A DNA stretch of 64,000 nucleotides from Phoronis australis (lineage: Eukaryota; Phoronida; Phoronidae): the NCBI GenBank assembly GCA_002633005.1, contig NMRA01000084.1:832849-896848 (forward strand), written 5' to 3'. The position numbers were made by a program, and so were the translations under genes. Positions 44,101 to 54,830 of the stretch are shown piece after piece (position 1 is the first letter of the stretch; every line of letters begins with the position of its first letter). Below the pieces are notes generated by a model. That model did no database searches. It was not told where the DNA came from and was given only the letters and a program-made list of their open reading frames with translations.

Positions 44101-47100
44101 TGAGGTAAACATAAAAAGCTATAATTACTAACAGGGGGACACACTGGTAGTCTGATCCATCCGAAAGTCGTCATCGTCTGTTGTCAACTTCATACAAATA
44201 CACTTGCAAAATTTAATAAAAATCCTCTGGAGCGCTTAGGAGAAACAGCCATGGACACAAAAGCAAACAAAACTGCCACTAGGAAGCGCCACAGAATTTG
44301 AAGTGGTCGGAAAATCCTCATCAGCTGCCCTCTTCACAGGAACATACATGCCAATTTTCAGAATCATCCCATATAATGGTTTTTTGACAGAGGGGCTGAC
44401 ACCAAAAACCAGTAAAATGGCCACTAGGTGGTGCAAAGTATCTCGAATCCATCCGGAAACGGAAGGATTGTGTCATCTCACTAATAGATGTCTATCTGCC
44501 AAATTTTGTGAAAATCCGTTGAGGACCTCCGAAGATACAGAGGTAAACGTAAAAAAAAATAAAATTGACACCAGGCGATACACCGGTAGTCGGAGAGATC
44601 CAAAATTCGTTGACATCCGTCGTCGGCTTCATAGGAACACATCTGCCAAATTTCTCAAGATCTTGTGAGTTTAGGGGGAAACAGCTGTGAATGCCAAGAC
44701 GTCCAGACTGAGATGACAGCAATATGCATAAAAATGGACAAATTTGGCAAACTTTGGAACATCGTATCTCGGAAATGGTTGCAGATTTACTGGAAACTTT
44801 CATATATTCTGCTTTATGCACTGTTCTTCAAAACGCTGTTAGGAACTGATTTTAAAATGGTCCACTTTTGTATAAGTAACTATCCAAATTAGGACAATGT
44901 ATTGTGTTTCCATGAAAAAGTTAAAAATTTGGATAAAACAAAAATTAAGCAACAATTTAAAAAATATAATGTTCCTGATTATTTGAAATTTTATCTTGAT
45001 CATGGTGACTGTATTGATACCATTGTTTAGCTGTGATAGATATTGATAGACTGTCAGAAATGTGACAATGAAATCAAACATGGTGAATGCCGATAATAGT
45101 GAACTGGGTTACTGTCTACATTTAGTAACCCTGCGAATTCTGAGTACTCTATAGGTAAAGCTGTATGTCTATGGGCAATGAGTTCAGAGACTTCCACAAT
45201 TTAAACATACATCTGGTGGAAATGGTGAAAGCACTGTGTCACCCTGCCCATCTTGATTTACACGAGTCTATCAATGGCTTCTTGTTGCCGTCCCATGCAT
45301 CAGACTGATTCACAATTGTTGTCAGCAAATTTGCCTTTTTGGGCAATTTCAGGACGACCCATCTGATTGGATTGTTGTCTGTGGGACTGCTGTGTACCTA
45401 CTGAGTTCATATAATGCGTTTTCCCAAGGTTCATACAGCCAGCTTACCCACATAAATGAATCAGTAGTCATAATCAACATTAATTGTCCTTGATCTTTCT
45501 GTGGTGTATTGATAATTTGTTAGATTTATGGTTCCCTGTGCGTTTGTTTTATTTATACTGCTAGTGGGAGGCTGCTGGCAATCTTTCAGCATGCAATCAG
45601 GCCATTAGGGACGAGCACCTAGATTGCGTTTTATTCAAGTTTGGGTAGCTGTGTTTTAACTGCTGAGTATACTTCTAGAGGTCTAGATAGTAGCGAGGAC
45701 AACATACGTCACCAAATCGCTTCGCGTATCTGTCACCGTGTAATATTTGCACATTAAAATCGGCAAAAAATCACTCAAAAATGCAATAAATGTGAATAAA
45801 AATTACTTCAAAGTATGAAATAAGACGTCATTTTACTGAAATGTTAGTTTTTTTTCGTCGCAAAATCCGTTTAATAATACCTTGCACGAGTTTTTTGCAG
45901 CGACGTGACCGACATTTCAAAGCAAAATGGCCGCCGGTAAAAACAACTGGTATTTGATTTTCAACTCAGGAGAAGACTAAACTCTCGAATTTTGGCGTGA
46001 AACTTCGTGAACTTGTAGAAGAAACCCTTGCGCACGTTATTACGTAAGTATTTTTCACTTTCGTTGACTTAAAAATTGAAAGAGTTGCCAGTTCCAGCGA
46101 CCTTCAACTTTGACCTGAATTAATTGGTACATTTCCTAATTTGCGCACATAATGAATCCTATTGCACACTAAAGGGTTCATTAATGAACTATTTCAAACA
46201 CTTGTTGCAAACGGGCCCTTCGTCGATTTCTGACAATCGGGCGTATTTCTGACTCACTTCGTAGTTCCGGGTACTGCCGCTAGGGGTGCTCCTTCGAACC
46301 GCGGCGAATTTTTGGTTCCCAAACTAAAGCATTTCAACTTTTCCTGTTGAAAAGTTAATGTAAAAGAGACCCAAAAAGTAATTTGTCGTTGTGAGAACAA
46401 TGATTCTCTCATTTAAGGTTCTTTTTTCCTATTTTTGCCTCACATTTTTGTAGGACAGGCCACTAAGACCTGACTTGTTGCCAGACAGGACCACCCATAC
46501 TGGCCAAGACAGTTTAGCCAGCATATGTCAAGATAGAAAATGAAAACATTTTAATTTTAGAGTAAACAAATATTACAACTGTGTATTTCTACTCCAGTGC
46601 TGTGTTTTCAACCAAAACTTTATGTTTACTACCATGAAAAACTATACATGCTATCAATATTTTTTTCTACCATGAATTTAGTTTTTACAAAACAATTCAG
46701 AGGTTCGTCTAGATTGTTATATATCTCAGCCTGGCTTATATCTTTCAGGTAACCTTTGTTGGAAATTGCTGTGGACCAAACCAGTTGTTATTTTCTTCAT
46801 CATTTTTTCTTATAATTTCATTCCTATTTGTCAGTTTACTATAATACATATCATCATGTCTCGCATTTCTGTCTCATCACTCTGCCTTTAGCTCTTGGTC
46901 CAGATCCTTCTTCTTTCCTGCTTCTACCGATTCTACTTGCAGTCAACAAGTGAGTTTGGCTCAATACCCACTACGATGAAGATGAGGCTGTGCGCACCTT
47001 TCGGGTGATGGACGATTTTGGCGGTCAAGAGGACCTCGAAGTGCTGGAGTGCTCCATATTGTGTATATTCCACTGACTTAACAGCCCCCTTCCTTGAGGA

Positions 47101-48676
47101 TGATACAACTCTGTGAAGTACTCCACTGACGTAGTGAAAGTGTTTGGCCCCCCTTCCTTGAGGATGCCATAAGTCTGTAAGGCACTCCACTGACTTTCGA
47201 TAGTCAGTGAAAGGGTTTGGCCCCTTGAAGAGGCCACACTGTCAATAATCAGTGAAAAGGTTTGACCTTCCTTCCTTGAGGATGCCTTGAGAACTTTATT
47301 TATCTGTCCATCATACATACCTTTATGGGTTCATATCAAGACAACTTTGGAAATAAATATTGCAGTTGTCGTTTGCACAGCATGAACTTTCCTGCATGGC
47401 TCAAGACGAGGTCTACATTTTGTTACATTGTTGTGGAAAGTATGTTTAATTTCTATCTACTGTATGAAGCTTGTATTAAAATTTTTGTTTATCATACTTT
47501 TCATCAATACATATTTGAAATGATGTTGTTTATCTTTAATTTTTTTTAAAGTAATGCATTTTGACAAAGTTAAGTCAGTCACAAACTGCAGGTCAACAAA
47601 AAAGTCACAAAATAATATCAATAATTTGCTCAACCAATTATCAGATTTCAACTTCCCTGATGAAAAATCTTGAAATGATACTAGCTTATTTTTTTTTTCT
47701 TGAGTAATTGTTATTCTATGCCAATTTGAAACGACAAAATTGTACGAACTGACTTTTCTTTGTCGGCTTTGTTGACTCTAAGGTCAATATCTTCGCACAG
47801 GAATGTCCAATCGGAATGTTCTTTTTTGCAAGTTATTCATCATAAAATTTTCTTTGAAATGATGTATAACATGTCTATCTAGGTTACGTAGATTTGTAAC
47901 CATAATATTTCAAACTCACAAATTTGATTTGACAGAATTTTTACCAAAAAAATTGACACAAAACACCATTTTCTCCGGAACCGTAAGTCCGATTCAAAAA
48001 TTTTTTGCACCGTTGTTTTAGTCTCGTAGAGAGCTTTCTCGTGATGTATATTACATGCACATTTTCAAAAATTTTTGAAAAATGCTGTCCTCTCTATAGA
48101 TAGTGAACCGCCTGTAGGCATAAAACATATCCCACCCATCGCACGTGCCTTCTTTGTAAGTTGAGCTCACCAAAAAGTTGTTGAAAATACTAAACTGGTA
48201 GGTCCCGGTTTGCTAATAGGTTACAACCTGTCACAAGTACTTTAATGACACCTGACAAACATTCATTTACAGCGAAAAGTATTTTTAGTTAGAGAGCACT
48301 ACAGAGATAATTGAAAAAAGTACAGGTACAGGCAATATGAATTAAATTCGGCTTCCTAAGGCGCTCCCCAAATCCTGGTGGTGGGTGCTTTCGCACCGTT
48401 GCACCCCCCTGGGTACGGGTATGGGTACTGTCTGTATGGGATCTGTTGACAGTGTTGTGTTGTGTGTTGTGCCCCCTCAGACGGTTTGAGATGTTTGCCT
48501 GATAAACATACAATTTTTTTTAGTGCTCTGCGATGCAGCTTGTTGGTAAATTTGAATATGAAGACCTAACATTAAAATGCTGACGTAGCACTCACGTGTA
48601 TTCTAGGGTCGAGGACTTCATCCACATCGTCTCCAACAGAACTTCCTCTGGAAAGCCTTCTTTCCAAGGTTGCCAT
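30855..48676 (-). CDS. SH3BP5: SH3 domain-binding protein 5 family (SH3BP5/SH3BP5L/Sab), seven coding exons
   Basis: Exons 48676-48596, 38309-38247, 36596-36468, 35344-35183, 34497-34367, 32511-32469 and 32198-30855 join with matching phases to a predicted 650-residue protein. Residues about 27-240 form the conserved coiled-coil core of the family: LEKLNKASNDI, ARPYYEARKVA, AWQEMLNHAT, VNEAETERLA, RAINKSRPYFEMKA and ISDEIH, followed by GPRGAGVGAE (about 251-260). Characterised relatives (human SH3BP5 and SH3BP5L, worm REI-1) are Rab11 guanine-nucleotide exchange factors; Sab also binds JNK at mitochondria. Here the Ser- and acid-rich C-terminal region (about 390 residues) is longer than in human SH3BP5 (455 aa in total). 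Intron 1 is about 10.3 kb and loaded with repeats. Both start and stop are in the window. Whether it is SH3BP5 or SH3BP5L is not decided; an invertebrate pro-orthologue is likely. Confidence 0.93.
32469..32511 (-). CDS. SH3BP5: SH3BP5 exon 6
   Basis: 43 nt, phase 2-0, acceptor CTCATTACAG, donor GAG/GTAAGT. Encodes (R)PYFEMKAQFNAFME. Its phase and sequence bridge exons 5 and 7 exactly. Confidence 0.9.
33122..33250. repeat. 43-bp tandem repeat, three copies
   Basis: Three identical copies starting ACAGCCTCCCAAATCCATCC, in SH3BP5 intron 5. Confidence 0.95.
34367..34497 (-). CDS. SH3BP5: SH3BP5 exon 5
   Basis: 131 nt, phase 0-2, acceptor CATCACAG, donor CAG/GTAGGT. Encodes VNEAETERLACEQEHQGTTL through LRRAINKS with a split Arg codon. 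Confidence 0.92.
35183..35344 (-). CDS. SH3BP5: SH3BP5 exon 4
   Basis: 162 nt, phase 0-0, acceptor TTTTCCAG, donor AAA/GTAAGT. Encodes LQQETQKVALKYERAISMQN through DMAWQEMLNHATIK, the most conserved helix of the family. Confidence 0.92.
35363..35670. repeat. about 72-bp degenerate tandem repeat, five copies
   Basis: Units share GGTATCAGTATCACCCTGAG, GTACAATAATAGCTATGTAA and GGCAGTCCACCGATTC. The array begins 19 bp upstream (transcript sense) of the acceptor of exon 4, so it may include that exon's branch-point region. Confidence 0.8.
35890..36401. mobile_element. palindromic MITE in SH3BP5 intron 3
   Basis: Ends are inverted copies: left AAGGGGGGATCAACAATTAG, right (reverse complement) AAGGGGGAATCAAGAATTGG. 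The arms extend about 200 bp through repeats of ACTTCAAAACCA and its complement TGGTTTTGAAGT, so the whole segment can fold into one hairpin. No coding capacity. It ends 67 bp from exon 3. Confidence 0.65.
36468..36596 (-). CDS. SH3BP5: SH3BP5 exon 3
   Basis: 129 nt, phase 0-0, acceptor TGTTTAG, donor GAG/GTATGT. Encodes EARSAFRQTLTDTTQKLQVL and onward to KARPYYEARKVAME, matching the family KPYWEARR helix. Confidence 0.9.
36910..37134. mobile_element. near-perfect palindrome (about 100-bp arms, 20-bp spacer)
   Basis: The left arm (36910-37011) and right arm (37032-37134) are almost exact reverse complements, including GATGTAATAACGTCCTTTGT and ACTTTATTTCTGTTTCTG. Near identity of the arms suggests a young MITE-type insertion, in SH3BP5 intron 2. 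Confidence 0.75.
37686..38000. repeat. dispersed repeat pair, copy A
   Basis: Shares CACAATATGGCCGACAAGTG, TCTCCACAA, GATGTCATAAAACAAC and GGCAATTAT-like blocks, in order, with 39775-40020. Moderately diverged and non-coding. Confidence 0.6.
38247..38309 (-). CDS. SH3BP5: SH3BP5 exon 2
   Basis: 63 nt, phase 0-0, acceptor CTTGCAG, donor GAT/GTAAGT. Encodes VELEKLNKASNDINTSELEL plus D, the first coiled-coil helix. Confidence 0.9.
38555..38680. repeat. dispersed repeat, copy 2
   Basis: Shows ACTTTGGAATACCGTATCTT, GAAATGACTAGACAGATTC, GGAAACTCTCA and GCACTGTTCT in the order seen at 1845-1990 and 44735-44870. Confidence 0.45.
39775..40020. repeat. dispersed repeat pair, copy B
   Basis: Second copy of the 37686-38000 repeat, same orientation, in SH3BP5 intron 1. 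Confidence 0.6.
41421..43745. mobile_element. hAT-like element with 5-bp target duplication
   Basis: Termini CAGGGCTCGAC and GTCGAGCCCTG are perfect inverted repeats, flanked by CTTGC on both sides (41416-41420, 43746-43750). The related unit near 44201 reads ACACTTGCAAAATTTAAT with a single CTTGC, giving an unoccupied-site comparison. Subterminal regions repeat CCAGGTCGCATTTTGCGAC-like text. No transposase is recognised, so it is non-autonomous (2325 bp). CAGGG ends fit hAT; a 5-bp duplication fits the hAT5-type clade. Confidence 0.75.
42490..42939 (+). CDS. unrecognised 149-codon ORF inside the hAT-like element
   Basis: Open from about 42490 to a TAA at 42937, basic C-terminal half (RRRWFRERKVAGG). 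No transposase motif or BED finger is seen. It could be chance or a remnant. Listed because it is the longest frame inside the element. Confidence 0.15.
   Translation: MCVSIVANPSVCGNKTLKCCNGKKRYNNTIFHLVGGDFLDIVATYTVPFLAIRNDFVFNCPLQPGQGCFYRSLNILRRRWFRERKVAGGVYKEKNEKFAKHSFGSSATLVAIAGYRHRIQDLQNIDLAKHRNRKISFRGYKGPRASGLL
44735..44870. repeat. dispersed repeat, copy 3
   Basis: Contains CAAACTTTGGAACATCGTAT, CTCGGAAATGG, GGAAACTTTCA and TTTATGCACTGTTCTTCAAA, best matched to copy 1 at 1845-1990. Confidence 0.5.
44871..48590. other. SH3BP5 intron 1, no gene seen
   Basis: No coding signal. A short start at 45930 (MAAGKNNWYLIFNSGED) stops at once. A degenerate minisatellite lies at 47085-47290. Confidence 0.45.
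47085..47290. repeat. degenerate minisatellite
   Basis: Repeated CCTTCCTTGAGGATG, AGTCAGTGAAAGGGTTTGG and CACTCCACTGAC blocks at irregular spacing of about 60-120 bp. Confidence 0.6.
48596..48676 (-). CDS. SH3BP5: SH3BP5 exon 1 (start)
   Basis: ATG at 48676. Encodes MATLERRLSRGSSVGDDVDE then VLDPRIH, donor CAC/GTGAGT, phase 0. The DPRI block before the first helix is family-typical. A possible 5' UTR acceptor (TTTGTAG) lies at 48703-48704, so an upstream non-coding exon is likely. Confidence 0.85.
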
Positions 48677-48702
48677 CTTCCTGGTTGTGATTAACAGGAT
48701 CG

Positions 48703-49947
48703 CTACAAAGTAAAAAACAGATATGTAAACAATTTTCAAATTTTTTAAAATTATTTAAAATTCTTTCCAGGTTTCATTTGCAATAAGTTAATCTAGAATA
48801 TTAAAGACACATTGTTGTCTATAATCTGATTTTTACAACTACGTTTCATTTTAAATATCAAATTTGCATTTTCTATGCAGCAAAATTGCCTCACATTTAC
48901 CAACAGGAGGCGCTCAACAACCGAGTCAACTTGTTGGCTCAAAAAGACAGGCAAAGTAAGTTTGGATAATATTTAGCTTTTCGTTTGTATTAACGTATTG
49001 TTGTAATGTTTATCCGCGGAAAATATGCACCAAATGATATTTTCAAAAACAGGCGCTTTTCAAAGTTTGTTCTAGAAAACCTAGCTTGCTTCATCTTCAT
49101 CCATAAAAGTCATAACCTGTTTTCTGGACTTGACAGACCACCGTCTCTAGCTGGCTCAGTAATTAGGCAACACGTAGCCCCTCGGTTGGCCAGTTATGGG
49201 CTTCAGTGCTGTGCGTGAACTTGGAATACACGAGGAAACTTGAGTATTTCATTCAAATAATAACGTTTACGTCCCTAAAAATTTGCACTACACTAAATCA
49301 ATTAATAATATTAACCACGTAAATTTTAACCAACTTTTTTCAACTATTCAATATTAGCGATCTTAATCACCAAACAAAAATTAATTTAACCATTCACATA
49401 TTCCTCTGATTCCTTGACACAAGTTACAGTAAAGGAGAAAATAGTGACCATGAGACCAATATAACTACAAAAATTCCTTACACTGAACAAAAAGTTCATG
49501 TGATTGTCCAAATGAATTTTCAATTCCAATTTCACGCATATGCGATCTCCAGAATTAAGCAGGATTCCAAGTTCACGCACAGCAACTATACTTCCCATCG
49601 CTTTCTGCACTAATTTCGTTCCGTAAAAGGGCGCTTACTTTCTACAGTAATCCTTTCTGCTTCTACACATATCTTTGATGAAGCATAGCTATGAGAATTA
49701 CGGTGACTGTTGCGAAGAATTTCAACTCTACTTTTTTGGTCACCGTCAACTTTTTCACTGTGGGCACGATAACCACAAAATATTTCAACTGAGTCACGTG
49801 AGTTAGGCAAAGGCTAGTGCGAGACTGAGCGACGTGCGTGACTTGGCGCGTGACACTTGCAAAATAGCATGGGAATATATCAGGTAAATTTGTGTCCCGT
49901 AGACTTTTTGTTCGTCATCAGGCATAATTTCATGTAACTTCCTCAAA
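48703..49947. other. intergenic, probable shared promoter region
   Basis: Lies between the divergent starts of SH3BP5 (48676, minus) and the exon at 49948 (plus). Contains CGTGCGTGACTTGGCGCGTG near 49832. No TATA box was singled out. CCAACAGGAGGCGCT near 48900 resembles a CTCF core. Confidence 0.35.
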
Positions 49948-50036
49948 ATGGCACCTGGTGAAAGAAACTCTAGCGAACCGCGACATATTTTCATGGATAC
50001 GTTCAAGTTGTTGACAAAATTGTATCCAGAGTTATG
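49948..50036 (+). CDS. probable first coding exon of an unidentified gene
   Basis: ATG in good context (CAAAATGG) opens MAPGERNSSEPRHIFMDTFK then LLTKLYPEL and ends TATG/GTATGT in phase 2. The amphipathic second half looks like real protein. Divergent to SH3BP5. A 13-nt micro-exon at 52008-52020, bounded by strong splice sites, would continue it as WARHW. No other exon was linked, so the gene may run past the right edge. Family not recognised. Confidence 0.45.
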
Positions 50037-51257
50037 GTATGTGTTAATTATAATGTAACATGTTTCATTCGATTTTATTTGCTATATTTTGAAATGAGTA
50101 GTTCTTGTTATGGGATGTCAACTATCGCCCTCGTATGCTTGTGGCAGGAGCTTTAACTCCAGCTTTACCATTAGGTTTGATACGTGCGTACCCAAAGTTG
50201 AAGTTTTTATTACCTATTAGTGACTAGCAGTGAAGTTATGCAAGGTAGTCCGGTGATTTTAAAATCATAACCTTTCACAAAGTGGCTTGATGGCTTCGTT
50301 TTTGCTAGCTACTTCACCAGTAGCAAATACGCCAGTATTATTTCAAACTCGTTGCAAGGGTCAGTAATGGCTTGCTGGTGATTTGAGGTATCCCAAAACT
50401 GTTGACAATTGCTCTTGCACTTTTGTATCCAGACCGTTTACTTCCTACATGAGCACGAGACATAGGCCTTCATTTATGGTTGGGTTAATTATTCATTGCA
50501 ATAGGTGTGCTTTGGCGTCAATTTTCACTTGAAAACACTTCTGCTAGTAGCAGTGCTTTCTCACTGGAGGCGAAACTTCACTTTTAACAAAGTTTCGGTA
50601 AGTGGGAAAGGTTAATTCTGGTAGTTAATCAGCAAGTGAAACTTCGCTGAAAATAGTATACAGGATTTAAAAGCGAAGCTTCGGTACTTACCGAAACTTG
50701 ATGCAGTGGGAAAAGTCTCAACGAAACTTTGACGATATAGGAGTGCACTAGAGTCAATGAGATATCCCTCATAATGTGTTATTGAAGAGTCCATTTACCT
50801 AAGTATATTTCAATGTGGCATTCTTATATCTGTTCTTGGGCCATGTTTCAAAGCCAAAGAATGACATTGATCATTTTTGTAAACACTGGTAAATGGCGGG
50901 AGAACAATTTTCAGTTAAGTTTCGAACCACCACCCTATAATATTTTGACAGTTTGAATTCTGAACTGAGCTGTCTGGGAAAGCACCTTAAGTGTCAAATA
51001 AATCGTTTGTTTAATGAAGTAAAATGTTTTAGTGGAATGGTGAATATTTTAGCAAAATATGTATTACAAGTTTGTTAAGCAATACATTATGTTATTGACA
51101 CTGACATCTGCCAATAACTTTGATGACACTTAAATATAAGTGTTCTCGCTGTAGCAAAACATCATCGCTTCTATGCTAAATCTACCTGTTTGTTGCAAAG
51201 TTAAGTAAGTTTCACGTTGATTTCAACTTGAGTGTTTGCAGTGCCACTTTAAACTTT

Positions 51258-51297
51258 CAGCTGACCACTTAGCTGACCACTTAGCTGACCACTTAGC
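51258..51297. repeat. 12-bp tandem repeat
   Basis: Three copies of AGCTGACCACTT. Confidence 0.9.
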
Positions 51298-52007
51298 TGG
51301 TCATGACATTAGTTCCCCTTACTTGTTGATTATAAATTCTGGTCTTGATTTTCTGACTGACCTTCGCTCAGAAAAAAAACTAAAGTGGAGCTTGCACGCT
51401 AATTCCTTATCCCTGTGATTGCTTAGTCAAATTAGTTAAAAACACAACATGTGGCTACCGTGTGAATATGAAGTAGGTTGAAAATTGCCAAATGTTTTTA
51501 AGAACGAGTATTGTGTTAAAAATGATACGCCATAAATCAGTCAACCGTATCCAGTAATTATCGTGACGTAGTGTTGGGGAATAGCACTGCATGACGCCTG
51601 TACGTGAGCCCTCAAAGATACGTTGTTAGTGCGAAAGTTACATATTTGCAGATTTCTGTGTTTTCACACAATTTGTCAATGAATACAACTGCACTTTGTT
51701 TAGCATAGACCATGTTCAAATAGCATTGTCGTTTAGTTCCCGCTATACATTATCATAGTTAGGAGCAAGCAAATGGATCTTTAAGCTGTCACTTGCCCAT
51801 TGCATTGTGACCATTTATGGGCTATAGATAGTTGGAGCATGCCAAAATTTGAAACTGGTTTGTACCTTGAACATGGAAATCCTGTGATAGATTGATTGAT
51901 TCTAACGCTGAAAAATACGCTTGCCATGGTAGCAACAGTTTTATGTTGTCAAAAGGAATGATATTGAGGGGCTGAGATGTGAAAGCTCACTGCTGCTGTC
52001 CTTGCAG

Positions 52008-52020
52008 GGCTCGTCATTGG
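52008..52020 (+). CDS. candidate 13-nt micro-exon
   Basis: GGCTCGTCATTGG lies between a strong acceptor (TGCTGCTGTCCTTGCAG) and a strong donor (GTAAGG). Phase 2-0 fits the exon ending at 50036 and yields W-A-R-H-W. Micro-exons this short are uncommon and this call rests on splice signals only. Confidence 0.25.
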
Positions 52021-54339
52021 GTAAGGTCACGCTACGGGGTACAATCACAGTGATGTCAAAAACATGATAATTTATGCCCGTTTCTGTGGTTATTAAGCGG
52101 TGAAAACAGTTTTATTATAAAGTTAATATGTTGAAGAGATAACAGAGATAGTTTCATGTGGTAATCTTTTAGACTTTTTACAGAATTCACAGTTTGATCT
52201 CAAAATCGAGCAAATTTTCGGACTTGAAAGTGTGACATTCGTAACCGGCCATTTTCGAACGAAGTTAAAATCCTTAAATAAGGCTGCAATTCTTGTCTGT
52301 TTATTTTAAATCTTTAAAGCAGTGAATAAAATAGCTAATATTTATTTCAGATCTTTCCATTACACCGTATAATTAGCCAAATTAATTACTTACAAATGCG
52401 ATAACGGGCGTGACGCATTCCGTCAAACCCAAGGACGAACTTCAGACGGATGTTTTCCCATATTGCAGACGACCGGTNATTTTGTATAATTTTATTTCTG
52501 AACCACATTTATATAGTCTTACTGTATGGATTAAAATGTCAACATCACAGCCGTTATCGCAATACACTTCGTGGAAAACATAAAGTTTCTCATATTCTTG
52601 TTATTCCAACTATGTTCTCACTTATATTAACTGAAAATATAGTAATTTAGCTACAACTAACCACTAGTTTTTTCCTACTAGCTTGAATTTGAATTTCAAG
52701 CACTGATGTCACACTTTTGTGCCCCTTAGCGTGACCATGCCCCATTACATTTTAACTTGTCCAGTCAGACAAGTAGAATTGAAATTTACTTGTCCTGGCC
52801 TATAAGACACTTGTCCAATTAAACTCAAATTACACTTTTCAATCATATATGAATGTTGAACATTATACCTGTTAGCGCAGTCTCAACAAACATGTGTAAG
52901 AGCATATGTTACACGACATTTAAGTTTTGCACAAGTTTATTGAGGTGGGTATTTATTATTATTTGTATTCGTGTTTTACCAGTGTATGAACACGCTACAG
53001 CTTTATCCTGGCTTTTCAATTCAGATATGGAATGTTCTTTATAAGCTGCTGAGTGAGCTGTCGAGTGTTGGTGATATTTCAAAGATTCGATCCTAAACAC
53101 ATCTGACCCAGGCGCAAGAGATGAACTGCTTGTGTCGGCGTATTTTTCTCATGGGACGCAACACATTTTCTGGTCGCTATCATACCCTAACCAGTCAAAA
53201 TCTTCCTTCCATATCGGAAGGCGTTCCCGTTTTCGTTCATTCGTTTCATACTGTTGCTTGGTGGCTTCACGCCCTTTGGTTTGGTTACCAGAACTTTGCA
53301 AGATTAGGGCTCGTTAACTTGAAACCATGCGCAAACTAAGTATTTTTTTGGCATTGCAAATGCACACATCCTCGCTGAGGACAAGTTTCTACACATGCCA
53401 TAAGACAATTAAATGTCATATAGGTGCTACTAGCGAGTTGTCATCGCTTATATTATTGAGTCTTATACATAAATAATTTAAGTCAGTAATTGTAACTATA
53501 GAGTGTCAGAATGTGTTAACGTGCAAATGATTGCAAATTGATTTTATAAATTGAGCGAACTGGTTTGAGGCGCCCTTCATATGAGACGAAGCATCAAGAT
53601 CCTGGCGTGCATTCAAAATGCTCAGACAAAACTAAAATCAAATCAAAGAATCTGCAAATAGATGACCTTTGCACTAATGACGTACCTCGCAGGGTAAGCC
53701 TGCATCATGCAACTTGTTATTCCCCAGCACCACATCACGATACTTGCTAGATCTAGTTGAGTGATTTGCGGTGGATCATTTTTGTCATCTCTTTCTTAAA
53801 ACATTTGCCGATTTCATTGTACTTCATATTCACATAATCGCTGAATGTTGTTTTTCTAACTAATTTGACCAGTGCAATCACAGAGATAAGGAATTAGCCT
53901 GCAAGTAGCAGTTTAAGGTTATTAGCAATGAGAAAATGTTTCATTAAACCTTTTTTAGAAATTGGTCAAATGACATAGTGTTTATCACTATTGCTTTTTC
54001 TTGTATGGTTTTAGAGTTTAAAACTTGCTGTCAAAATTTGTTAAACAAGTGCTTCTTTTGGTTAATAAAGCCTATTACTTTTGTCAGTTGTACTATACTG
54101 TCAACATCAGTGAGTGCATTACGGTAAAGTCGCGTGATTTTCGGACACTGAAAATTAATTCCAATAGAAAAAATTCATTCTTGGACGAATCTCGCGAAAT
54201 ATCATTTTGTGGTGTCCGAATTTGGCGGACCTCCAAATTTGGGTTTCCGCTAGTGTCCGAATTTCGTGGGTGTACATTATTTCGATGAGCGGTCGTAGTA
54301 TCAACAATGCTGGCTCGGTCATTTGATAGCAGTATAATT

Positions 54340-54830
54340 GCAGGTAAATGAGACTCAAATGGTCTGAGCGATTAATTTTTGAAAATCTGGCTTTCCCAAT
54401 AAGAAATGTGCGCCGTCGACGCACAAAGACCGTTCCCAACAAGTGTTGGTTCTTCTTTTCAAAGATGTGCTTTCTCAATATGAAATATTCGGCTTGCATT
54501 GCCGATGCTCAAAAACCGTTCTCCGCAAGTGACGGAATCTTTTCAAAACTGCGCTATCCCACTTGAAATATCGGGCTGCGTTGCGAAGAGTCTTCCTGGT
54601 GACAAATATGGGCTTTTCAATGAGTGGGTCTGGTTTGCGTTGTTGACGCACATGAAACGTTAGACAACCGATTCTCTTTTGTAAAAATGCGTTTTCTCAA
54701 TAACAAAAATGTCGAGTTTGCGCTGTGAACGCATGGTTTCCCAATAAAATGCTGGAATTGCGTATTCGGCGCACAAAGAGGGTTCCCGACCATCAAAACA
54801 TGCGCTTTCTCAATTTTAACGAATTTTGCA
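54340..54830. repeat. degenerate tandem repeat inside the TA element
   Basis: About five imperfect units of roughly 90 bp share TGCGCTTTCTCAATA, TGCGTT(G)-GACGCAC and CAAAGACCGTTCCC-like blocks. Confidence 0.5.

Larger units (their letters stand above)
40860..44700. repeat. degenerate tandem repeat carrying CTCF-like motifs
   Basis: Roughly 150-250-bp half-units alternate AATGGCCACTAGGTGGTGCA and GCCACTAGGAGGTGCCACAG blocks, linked by shared text such as CCAAATTTTATGAAAAT and TCCGTCTGAAAGTCG. Copies of the motif lie near 40905, 41034, 41199, 41341, 43816, 43976, 44275 and 44419. The array is interrupted by the hAT-like insertion at 41421-43745. No coding content. Confidence 0.6.
50037..54119. 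other. no further gene recognised
   Basis: Apart from the micro-exon candidate at 52008-52020 and a 12-bp tandem repeat near 51258, only short, domain-free frames are present. One N lies at 52488. Confidence 0.4.

Noticed and set aside
53121-53339. 72-codon plus-strand frame as continuation of the 49948 gene
   Set aside because: The apparent acceptor lacks a pyrimidine tract and the translation shows no family features.
54155-54499. 114-codon minus-strand frame
   Set aside because: Lies in the terminal region of the TA-flanked transposon and its degenerate repeats. No recognisable motif.
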